The notes beneath the pieces were generated by a model that worked only from the letters and a program-made list of their open reading frames with translations, was not told where the DNA came from and did not search any database. Below are positions 12,618-21,783 of a DNA stretch of 64,000 nt, one piece after another. The stretch is from Cycas panzhihuaensis. Lineage: Eukaryota; Cycadophyta. The stretch covers positions 91,705,741 through 91,769,740 of the forward strand of contig CM041465.1 in the NCBI GenBank assembly GCA_023213395.1, read 5' to 3'. The position numbers and the translations under genes were made by a program. Position 1 is the stretch's first letter. Every line of letters begins with the position of its first letter.

Positions 12618-14053
12618 TGTTTCCTATAACCTAAGGAGTCAACATTCATCTCAACATAGGTAAGTTAGGTACATATTTATTGTTTTAGTTTAATTTATCT
12701 TTTATCTCTTATGAATATGTTACTAACATTTGTTTGTTATCTTAATGATAGTTGTATGCATCATCAATCTATGATGATTCTAATTTTAGTTAGTGGTGTA
12801 AATGAATTGTCTACTCAAGTCTAACAAATTATAAAGTAGTCCCTTAACACTTGTGAGAGTACTTCTAACCCCTTTTTCCCATTAGTTTAATCACTTTTAC
12901 TCTTTTTAAACCCACTTTTTACCTTCATTTATAATTTTAACTTTTGGTTTGAATGAATTCTATTATTTTACTAAGTGTATTACATAGAACTCCTTAAGTA
13001 CATTAAAAACGAGTGGTCATAAACTTAAATTAACCAGTAAAAGTAGGAGATGTGATAATTTAAAGTCAAGGTGGTACTAAAGGTGATAAAAAGAGAGATA
13101 GGTCATCATTCCAAGTTAATTTTTATTTTATTAATTAATTTTAAATTTGGGTAAAACTTTAAGCATCAAATGCTTCTAAAAATTTTCTATTTAAACCATT
13201 CATTGTTGATGTTTGAATTGGAGTGTGAGCTTTGGGGTTGAATTCTTACTAGTAAAAATAGGAAGCCAACTCACCTTAGAGATTGGGGAACATCCTACAC
13301 TACTTGGGTTCTATCATTCCTTTATTTTCTCTCGATTTTTAGTTTATTTTTAACTTACATTTTGTTTCCTAGGTTTTCTCCCTTTTTGGCATCTTTTTAC
13401 TTCTCTTGGCAACCCCTTAGAAGTGATCTTACTGGTCAAGAAGACTAATTATCATTGTTGGGCTTATATATAGTGGCAATCCTACCATTTCTAAGGCTCA
13501 CTTTACCATTGGTTTCATTTTAGATAAATTTGTTAGTTATGCTTTTCATCTCATTTGATTTTTATAGATATGCTTGTATGCAAACTTATATTGCAAATAG
13601 AGGAGACATGTATCGAGATTTTTTCTTATAGGTTCCAAAGAAATTATGACTTGGAACTTCTTTTTTTTCTTTCTTCTTTTCCCTATGATTAGAAAGTGCC
13701 CATGAGGCAATAGAATCTATACCAAATTTTCTAAAAAATGCTAGAAGGTATGCATTTCAAAGTATGTTTTAAATCTATTTACTAGTAAATTTACTTTACC
13801 AATAAAATTCTTTTTACATAAAGTAATTTGATAGGAAGAAATGTTATTAAATTTTGCTTAGAATTGCTTTATATTACACATGCTCTCCTTGTTTGTTATT
13901 TCGTCCTATTAAATGATTTCAAAAGTGTGATAGGCTAAACAAAAAAGTGATAAAATAATAAAAAATAAAAATAAACTACTTTAGGGTTTAGAAGTATGCC
14001 ATAGACATTCTTCACCTTTCCCTCTCTTTGTTTAATTTTATTTTTTTTAAATA

Positions 14054-14056
<3 letters not shown>

Positions 14057-14086
<30 letters not shown>
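14057..14086. repeat. (AT)15 microsatellite
   Basis: Uninterrupted AT dinucleotides inside the Tat-A 3' LTR. The matching place in the 5' LTR (about 7030-7060) is A-rich and has no AT array, so the array formed after Tat-A inserted. Confidence 0.95.
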
Positions 14087-14089
<3 letters not shown>

Positions 14090-14161
14090 CTTTCAAAAGT
14101 GAAAAGACTTTCCTTTCTTATTTCATTTCAAATTTTAAAAAAAGGTTTGTTTAATTGACTC

Positions 14162-14529
14162 TATTAGATTGTGGCATAGTTATAATACCATAATAATGGG
14201 TCAGAATATAAAATTGTGATAGTGAACCCAATAAAAAATAGAAATGAACAATAAGGTGAGTAAAAGTTAAAGAATAAAGCATAATAAAAATAAAATATGT
14301 ATACACAATATATAAGTAGAAGATTGACCAAGCTTCAAATTATTAGAAAGATGGTATACATACTTATACAACATTTTACCACATGTGAGAACTCTCAAAG
14401 GTCAACCATTATGTGTTATCACACTTATCAAGGTGGAACATATCTCAATGTTTCTATAAATATAATAATCCAATAGTACATGAGAGAGTGTGAATCAGAT
14501 TTGAATGTAATTAGATATTATATATAACA
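14162..14529 (-). repeat. 3' LTR of Copia-B
   Basis: Plus-strand start TATTAGATTGTG (TG has become TA) and end TATAACA; aligned over its length with 16560-16936 (shared words include GTGAGAAC.CTCAAAGGTCAA and TGTGTT.TCACA). Confidence 0.8.
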
Positions 14530-14538
14530 TCCCCACAT
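14530..14538 (-). other. Polypurine tract of Copia-B
   Basis: TCCCCACAT on the plus strand, i.e. ATGTGGGGA on the minus strand, directly before the TGTTATAT start of the 3' LTR on that strand. Confidence 0.55.
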
Positions 14539-15660
14539 ATAATAGATAATTATATGAAATAAAATATCACATCAAGTGTTATTAATGTCTATATGAAGTG
14601 AGCTCCATCCACTAGACCATGTGGGTAACTAGCCATCGTGACCACCAATTAGCTAGGTTGCTCCTTCATGTAAGTAGTTCACTTCGCACCAAGTTATCCT
14701 CACCCATCCTACGTAGTCAAATAAGTGAGTTGAAGAAAAAATATTAAAGTAGCTTAAAAAAATAGTCCTACCTCTTATCAATATAGGACAATGAGTAGTT
14801 GTCATTAGCTACAATACCTAGATATACATAAAATAGTCTCTATGGTCTTAAATAAGGGTAGTATGGCCTCAAATTTTCCTCCATGGGCTTATAAATATAT
14901 CAGTGGGCTTTAATTGCATCTATAGGCTTACAATTATCTAACAATATAACATAAAATGACATTAAAATGAGGATGTGACTCAATAACAATAAAGTATGAC
15001 TATCTCCTATGATAATTTTGAAAACTTTAATGAAATGCAGGTTCTTTAGAGCCTATGGAGCTTTTGACATGTAATTTTTACATTTACCCCCAATTTAGGA
15101 TACATTACAATAATATAAATGATATCAAATTATTTGGAACCATAAAAAATGCATAACTATGCCTAAATATGATGAAACTTTCATAAAAATATATGTTTTT
15201 AAAAAACTATTATCTTTGGACTAAAATTTATCTATCAATACAACTCCAAAATAGCTCATGCAACCTACCAAAACAAAGATCATTGGATCACCTTTCTAAC
15301 ACATCTTTCAAATTGGAAATTTTACTTTGAAAGCTCAAGTTATAACAAAAACTATGAATATGGCTCCTTAAAAAAAGTGAAACAAGATAAAAACAAGGGC
15401 TTAGCCCCTTTTATGACTAAGCTATAGGTCATGTGGGACCAACATATAACTAGGGGTTTATCATAAGGGGGTTTGGGCAAACATCAAATTTTATGAAATT
15501 TAATTAAATGCAAATTTGACTTTATAACAAAATTTTAAATCCACTTTATACAATTTTGATATTTTCATGCCAAATTTGAAATAATATCAAAAATAATTTA
15601 ATTCATTTTTTAACTTATAAAGTTTCAAGGGTTTCGTTTGAAAATTTTCACTGCATCTAT
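14539..15660 (-). other. Copia-B interior downstream of the Hsp90 fragment; no gene seen
   Basis: AT-rich sequence with no domain readable on either strand. It may be untranslated region of the element or further captured host sequence that I do not recognise. Confidence 0.4.
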
Positions 15661-15661
15661 G

Positions 15662-15859
15662 CAAGTTGCATGGTGTAAAGGCATATATGCCAATAATGAA
15701 TGTATTCAAATCATCTAGAGAGAAGCTAGAAATCAAGAGAGTAGTCTTATATAATAGCAACACCAAGTCCTTTACCAACTTATTATTGTTATCAGCCTCG
15801 TTGCACTTAAAGAGTTCATCCATAATCAAATTCTTTGGATTTATCTCTATCATCTTCAT
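15662..15859 (-). pseudogene. Hsp90 (cytosolic) C-terminal fragment captured by Copia-B
   Basis: An open minus-strand stretch of about 66 codons starting at 15859 matches the C-terminal dimerisation region of cytosolic Hsp90. Blocks read EINPKN, IMDEL, EADNNNKLVKDLVLLLYKT and FSLDDLNTF, in the order and spacing of the family (EINP.NPIM.EL, DKNDKSVKDLVLLL, SGFSLDDPNTF). In the 49-residue core most positions agree by eye. The version is of the cytosolic type, not the ER Grp94 type. A few codons upstream a weaker match to the preceding 'MAGYMSSKKTME' block contains a stop. After NTF the match fades and the EEVD tail is absent. It is only a small part of a roughly 700-residue chaperone and cannot fold as one. 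It lies in the sense direction of the element. Confidence 0.8.
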
Positions 15860-16544
15860 TACCTTACATCACAAACTGATAGCACCATTTCTACAGCTTT
15901 GTTCCTCATCTATATCATCATTCTTTGAGGTTAAGCTACCAATTTTAATTTGTCATTTGATTTATATGGATGATGTCTTGTGGCATAAATATTTCCAATA
16001 ATATCCTCTTAGGTTGAGCTACAAATCTTGATTTTTCATTTCTTCTTAGGCTCCATAGGAGATCTAAAAGGTTCCAATTTGTCAATGTGATTACCCCTTG
16101 ACCTTATATATGTTACAAGGGTGAGCTTAAAGATGGCTAGGGTCTATACCCCTTCACTATTATATCTGCACCATATTATCTTTATCAAGCAACTCCTCCT
16201 TTGTTATGTATTCCTCAATACATTAACCTCTTCACTGCAATATCTCTTCCCCTTCACTTAGGGCTTATCAGTAAAAAAGCATCTTCATCTAATGATAAGG
16301 GTTATCCTCAAATCACATATGCCAACATGTCTTGTCAATGCTTCTATATACACTTTACGATAAACCTTATTGTATTTTTCTTTTTTTGTTGTTGTTATTT
16401 AAATATATAGCATTATCAAGATGACAACCTTCTTATCATTCAACCTTCAAAAGATGACATAATCAAGTCACTAAAACTAGTTCCTAAAGTAGCATAAGCA
16501 TGGCTCTAAAAACTTGAAAATAATAGGCTTAAAGAATACCCTCT
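15860..16544 (-). other. Copia-B leader region; no gene seen
   Basis: Lies between the PBS and the Hsp90 fragment in the element's sense. A short frame reading SLTSKNDDIDEEQS (about 15885-15930) is acidic but not one I can assign. Nothing else is recognised. Confidence 0.4.
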
Positions 16545-16557
16545 TAAGGGATACCAC
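16545..16557 (-). other. Primer-binding site of Copia-B
   Basis: Minus strand TGTGGTATCCCTT just inside the right-hand LTR. The TGGTATC core matches the copia initiator-Met PBS; the rest has drifted. Confidence 0.55.
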
Positions 16558-16559
16558 AA

Positions 16560-16936
16560 TGTTATATTGTAGCATATCTATGATACCATAATGATGGACT
16601 AGAATGTGAAGTAGAGATAGTGAACCTAAAAAAGAATAGCAATGAATAATGAGGTGATCAAAAGATGAAGAATGAAGTATAAGAAGAATGAAGTATATAC
16701 ACATAATATACACCACATGTAGGTGAAAGATTAGCTAAGTTTTAAATTATTAAAAAGATTATATACATACTTATATAACATCTCATCATATGTGAGAACC
16801 CTCAAAGGTCAACCATTGTGTGTTGTCACAATTATTAAGGTGGCACATATCTCAAGGTAATCATGAATATAATAATCTAATAGTACATAAGAGGGTGTAA
16901 ATGAGGTTAGAATATAATTGGATATTACATCCAACA
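16560..16936 (-). repeat. 5' LTR of Copia-B
   Basis: Plus-strand start TGTTATATTGTAGC and end CATCCAACA, collinear with 14162-14529. It is followed by the TGCTC target copy and then by Tat-A LTR sequence. Confidence 0.8.
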
Positions 16937-18133
16937 TGCTCAGTTATATATTCACATTACTTACTTGTTCTAACCCCCCCATCATATTTTAATCGAATTA
17001 AAAACCAAAAAAGAAAGCAGAAATTAATGCATCCTACATTTACATTAGTGTGTGCTAGTAGGTAGACCAAGTGAATTGAGAGCTATACACTTATTACAAA
17101 TCCTCAAATCTATGGGGCTAAAAGTACTGCATTTTAGACTACTTGTGTGTTGTTTTCATATAATCAAAGTTGCATAAAACTATATCATAAGTGTCTTTTA
17201 TTTGCTTCTTTTAGTCTCATTTTTATAATAGTATTTCCTTCACCAAAATGAGGGATCATTATGGTTCTTACCTAAATTTCATCACGAGGTGGCACAAGTG
17301 ACCTTATGCCCTAGGTGAGTCGAGCTTTCTATGTTGTATTTTGAATAGATCAATAGTGGGAAATAATACTTTCTGTGTGTAGTTGGGATAATTAAATGAA
17401 TACCATTTGTCCCTATTGAGAGCATCTCTTTCTCATTTATTTCACCTCTTGGTATTGGCGAGATATGTTGGAGTCAAAGGTAAACACTATTAGGCCACTT
17501 TACATTCATATGAAGTGCTTTTCTTATATTGATGAGTCCCCACCAACTTATTTATAAGAAAATCTATCAAATGGTCCTGACTCCTTCAAACCTCTTCCCC
17601 TGATCTATCCTTCATTTAGGTTCATTTAGGTGTCAAATTAAGATAGGCCAGTCTTCTCAGTAGTTGGTTGCATTAGGATAAATATGTAGTTTATGTCTTT
17701 AGTTAGAGTGCATATGCCCTAATAAACCTCTTGGACTCTAAGAGCCCTTTTTTATATGGGTGTTACTTGGTCCTTTTGAGAACATCTAATATTAGACTAG
17801 ATTAATTTCATATATTTTCTTACAGTTAGATTAATCAGTTCTCCTCTCTTTCTTTGATGCATTTTTATCTTAACATCTACCTGCCTACATCCTTGCTTGA
17901 TAGTTACTTACTTAATTACTGTCTTAGGCTATTCCCCCTTCATTTTCTACAATATGAGTAAACACACTTGTATCCATAATCTAAAACCTCTTTTATCCCT
18001 ACACTCATATCTATAAAACATACAAGTGCCTTAAGTGAGAAGTTTGAGATCATCTGATCCTACCTAGTCCCTTTTCCCTACATCACTAGCTAGGTTGTAC
18101 CATCTACCTCCCATTCTTGCCTAGCAGTGTTCA

Positions 18134-18409
18134 TCCTATAAGTAAATCTCTTATTCTGAATGGATGTCTTACAGACTTCTACCAAACTTTTTTGTATATT
18201 ATGGAGGATGATATGGTTAAAGCTACAGAAAATTCTAGGAAGTCCTAAAAAATGTTCTAGAGCCTAAATAATATTTTATTTCCCTAATTCCTAAGGAAAA
18301 TTTCACTAAACAAATAAAAAATTTAAGATAATAGTCTTGTGTAACATAACCTATAAAATTATTTTTTAAGGTTATGACCAATAGACTGAAAGAAATCTTG
18401 ATTGAAATA
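18134..18409 (+). pseudogene. L1 LINE ORF2 fragment: start of reverse transcriptase
   Basis: Continuation of the LINE at 1-1346. Reads PISKSLILNGCLTDFYQTF directly after the Tat-A LTR, which follows on from EEVKRGIFS at 1345, then MEDDMVKATENSRKS, FISLIPKE (18275-18298) and KVMTNRLKEIL (18368-18400). These match reverse transcriptase motifs 0 to 2 of plant L1 ('MP..KSPGPDGFT..FFQ.FW', 'FI.LIPK', 'KV+.NRLK'). Two frames are used and several stops are present. The sequence is cut at 18410 by the LTR of Copia-C. The catalytic YADD block is not in the window. Confidence 0.85.
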
Positions 18410-18730
18410 TGTTAGAATGGTGTTACATAATGACTAATGTTAATGTGTGGATAATGTACATATAATATTGATATTAATTTATGCAATGAGCCAATGAATG
18501 TAATTCATGTATATTTGAGACACTTGTGATCTATAAATATATATCTAAGGTCTATTTTAAAGTTACATATTTAGATTTATCAAAAATATGATATAATATT
18601 ATTTATTGGTGGGTTTTTCTCATAAGGGTTCCCACATCAAATTAGGTATCTAGTGTGCTTATTCTCTTGAGTCTGATGTGTTCATAAATGGTTCATGTAA
18701 TTCTATTTATATATTTGGTGTCCTCTCACA
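18410..18730 (+). repeat. 5' LTR of Copia-C
   Basis: TGTTAGAATGG to CTCTCACA, 321 bp, against 322 bp for the Copia-A LTRs. Shared features include the CTATAAATATA box (18530-18541), CATAAGGGTT.CCCA and TATTATTTAT.G. More diverged from the Copia-A LTRs than those are from each other. Confidence 0.75.
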
Positions 18731-18744
18731 TGGTATCAAAGCAG
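18731..18744 (+). other. Primer-binding site of Copia-C
   Basis: TGGTATCAAAGCAG right after the LTR; one change from TGGTATCAGAGC. Confidence 0.8.
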
Positions 18745-21430
18745 TAGTAGGTGCATAATCAGGCATATCTTGTCTAGATCATCTAATCATTAGTTACAAG
18801 GTCATATTAGCTCACTCATTGGTGATTAACTTATCTAATGACTAAGAGAACTATAATGGAGGTAAAAATAATTATGTATAGACCCTGAAGCATTGCCTTT
18901 TATTTTTTGTAGGAATTTAATGGCCTATAGAGGTGTGTAGATGAGTAGAAGGCATTGTTTTTATTTGTGCAGGTATTAAAGTCATTGTTTTTAAATATAC
19001 AGCCCTAGTTACTCTATTGACAATTGTTGTTGCCTGTTTTGAGCCTGATGAAGGTGTTGGATCTAATTTTCATTTATGCCTCTAAGTTTGCAAGCCTGTT
19101 GAAGGTGCCCCACCATAAGAAACTCTAGGAGAGGGAAGTGTTGACCCATTAAGATACATTTATTGGAGAAAATGTAGTGAATATATAATTGCCGATCAAA
19201 TTTATAAAGTTGTGGCATGCAGAAGAATAAGCAAAAAAAACTAACACTAAGAGGCATCAAAGTTATGTATTAATATAGCAAAATATAAGATATGCTCTTA
19301 ATAATTTAATTACATAGTTGATATTTTAGGGTTTGATTGATCATATATTTGTTTGTTGCTTAGATATTTAGTTGTTGCAGAGTTTAATCGCTCCGTGATG
19401 ATATAATTTCCTTCACTAAATGATATTATAGTTGTCGTTGATAATATTTGGCAACTATATAATTTCATTGCGTGAGTAAATAATTTCATCACTATGTTAA
19501 TTATCTTCAATATCACCCAATGTAAATTGAATAATATTATTTCCCGTGAATGTATATTTCAACCATTGAAATAAATGAGGCTACATGATGGTAATACTAA
19601 GTCATGTGATATATTATTATTTTTTATAATATTTTTTGCAATCACCTGTTGGTAGCATTTAATATGAAGTTTCTATGTAATGATATTATGATCACCCATT
19701 AATATTTTTCACTGTTACATCATATGCATTTAGTCACAACCGTCAATATTTATATACTTACAACCACCAAATATTTAGTTGTTTGTCATTTTTTAATATA
19801 GTCATGTCAAGTGACTAATGTAATGTGGCCTTTATATTATTTCAACTATATATATTATGTGTGTCTTTATTTTGTTATATTGATTTTGATATATTTCAAA
19901 ATTAATTGATTTAATAAAGTCACCAAGGTCACATTTGATAAATTCATAGTTACTTTGATATATTAGCATCTTTTTGTTTATATACAATGTCATCAATTGA
20001 TGGCCTTTTTTGGAAACTTTATCTTAGCATTTTAATGAAAGTATACACCTTTTTAAAGTGGCATTAATATATTTTATAAGGCTTCATATTGATATAAAGG
20101 CAATATATATAAGGCATGTATGAGGTGATACAGTGATAAGAGGTGACGATATACTCTTATTGCATGCGAGAGTAAGTTGGGTAAGTTATTAAGGTAGTGG
20201 AATTAACTAATTAATAATAGGGTGTGATTAATGGGTGAGTTAACTATCAAAGTCAGTGTTGTATTTCATTAATTAATAGTAGGGTGAGAGAAGGGTGTGT
20301 ATGGAGATACCTAAGCTACAAGGCAAGTAAACATTATTGAGTAGTTTATAAATCATTACATAGATTATATCATTGTGGTTTATTCATTATAAAGTGATAG
20401 TATATTTCATTCATTTATATCAGGTATTCTTACATCAAATGTATACAAGATAAAATCCAAAATTTATTAGTTATTGGCTTGTTTGTACAAATGGTTATCA
20501 GTGTTGATGGATTGTTATACTTTAGGTGGTTGGACTAATGTTAGCATGAGGGTTTGTAGCCTATTTGATGTTGGTTCAATATATGTGTATATCTAAACAA
20601 GTCTGATATAGAATTGATAGTGTGATTGTATAAAATTAAAGTGTGAGTAGAAAGGTTTATGATGAGAAGACATAAAATTAGTTCTGTCTTTGTTATGGTA
20701 TGGAATGAGAGTTGGTTATCCTATGTACCCTAGTTAGATTAAGTTGTAGGTACCATGATGCAGATGGAGAGGTGTCTAGTGTATTGATAGAGTTTGCCTT
20801 CTATGTTATGTTGTAGAAGTTATTATGGACAGTTGTTTATAGGCCCCTTTCTAAAGTTGTTCATGGAAAATCCCTCATTGTGTGTTGGATCAATCAAAAA
20901 CCTTCTACTTGATTCTTGGGGTGCAATGGAGTTCACACATCTTATACGAAGATCATAGTAGTAGAATTACGAGAGTTTGAAGTGTATAGTAATGTTTGAA
21001 ACAAAGCTTACAAATAGTATGATCTACAGGGGGAAAGAATTGTGATTAGTCTATATATCAATTTAAAGAGTTATTGATGTATCATTCTAAGTATCATATA
21101 AAAATATATTTTATCCTTCATTTTTTCCCTTTCTAAGCCATGGTTTAGCAGGTGTGGAGGTTTGTTTGCCTAGTATTATGTTTAAGATAGAAGCAAGACT
21201 TAGTGGGAGTGATGATGAGGAGCCATTACAAGAAGAAATATGGATTGCAACCTCGTGTTCCATTGATGGTTGAAGACCTATAGGATGATTAAAGTATAAG
21301 GGTCAACATGCCAATCAAAGCTCATGATAGACACCAACATTCCAATAAAAGAAGATTTGTAATGGAGAGTTACATTGATGGAGGAGTGACATGTGGTATT
21401 TGGGTCCCTTACCTCCCTTATAAAACCTAT
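18745..21430 (+). other. Interior of Copia-C without a recognisable gene
   Basis: Parallel to the Copia-A interior. The part 19260-20050 is AT-rich with loosely repeated phrases built on ATATTATTT, ATCACC and GTTGT. No gag, protease or integrase motif survives. Confidence 0.45.
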
Positions 21431-21690
21431 TAGTTTGTAAGTTTGCAAAGTTCATTACACAGGATTTCAAGAAGAAAGAAGAATTCAGGTATGGGGAGAC
21501 ATTTATACTAGTCTCTATGTTATTAGTCTATTTGATCCTTTAGTAGATACATATAGTTCAAAGTCATATCGAATGAATAAGATATCAACATTCCTTAACA
21601 AAGACTTGAAAAGGAGATTCACATGGCTTAAGTGTCTCAACCTCTTGGTTTAGTTAAAGGAAAATGGCAAAGTTTTATGGACTAAGTATT
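21431..21690 (+). pseudogene. Copia-C reverse transcriptase relic
   Basis: Corresponds to 4930-5200 of Copia-A. The blocks around KEEFRYGETFILV and FLNKDLKRRFTWLKCLNLLV are readable, matching the copia 'YEETFAPV' and 'AFLNGDLEEEVYM.QP.G' motifs. The palm catalytic site is missing. Confidence 0.65.
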
Positions 21691-21783
21691 GATGTAGAGA
21701 GAGAGTCGTATGGTTGCAGGGATTATTAAAGCATTTCTAAGGAGTAAATCATATATGAGACATAACACCATTACATCCAAAAG

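Larger units (their letters stand above)
14162..16936 (-). mobile_element. Copia-B: short LTR retrotransposon carrying an Hsp90 fragment
   Basis: Direct terminal repeats 14162-14529 and 16560-16936 bound a 2.0-kb interior. The 5-bp flanks GACTC (14157-14161) and TGCTC (16937-16941) are an imperfect target duplication, and the Tat-A 5' LTR (about 7140-7150) supplies the empty site. Orientation is minus: reading from the right-hand LTR, the next bases are TTGTGGTATCCC, a copia-like PBS, and the other LTR is preceded on the minus strand by ATGTGGGGA, a polypurine tract. No gag or pol domain is readable. The only recognisable coding stretch is a cytosolic Hsp90 C-terminal fragment in the same sense. 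It is best described as a non-autonomous element with a captured host gene piece. Confidence 0.8.
1347..18133 (+). mobile_element. Tat-A: long-LTR Ty3/gypsy element (Tat/Ogre lineage), interrupted twice
   Basis: Two direct repeats of about 2.8 kb (1347-8363 and 12618-18133, less their insertions) flank a 4.2-kb interior. Both begin TGTTT and end GTGTTCA. The base after the left copy starts a primer-binding site of the tRNA-Arg-like type that I associate with Tat/Ogre elements, and a purine tract precedes the right copy. No reverse transcriptase, RNase H or integrase can be read in the interior, so this is a non-autonomous or internally deleted member. Copia-A sits in the left LTR and Copia-B in the right LTR. 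The element lies inside an L1 LINE whose reading resumes at 18134. I could not resolve a clean 5-bp target duplication (flanks TAGTA and TCCTA), which may reflect age. The LTR pair is visibly more diverged than those of the other elements. Confidence 0.8.
12618..18133 (+). repeat. 3' LTR of Tat-A (contains Copia-B)
   Basis: Collinear with 1347-8363 once Copia-A and Copia-B are removed; about 2.7 kb net. It carries the empty site of Copia-A near 12935. Its own insertion, Copia-B, is missing from the 5' LTR at about 7140-7150. The end GCAGTGTTCA (18124-18133) is followed directly by resumed L1 coding sequence. Confidence 0.8.
18410..21783 (+). mobile_element. Copia-C: Ty1/copia relic, sister of Copia-A, truncated
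   Basis: The LTR at 18410-18730 is followed by the PBS TGGTATCAAAGCAG. The interior follows Copia-A in order, for example the TGTTAGCATGA.GGTTT phrase (20535 and 4104), the polypurine-rich 21140-21260 block, and the RT relic. Similarity to Copia-A stops at about 21776 (ATTACATCC), where Copia-A continues to its 3' LTR. The missing right end probably lies beyond Tat-B, outside the window. It is inserted in the L1 LINE 276 bp from the end of Tat-A. Confidence 0.75.

Noticed and set aside
15666-16001. Plus-strand open frame of 111 codons
   Set aside because: It is the complement of the Hsp90 fragment, has no family match, and the element reads on the minus strand.
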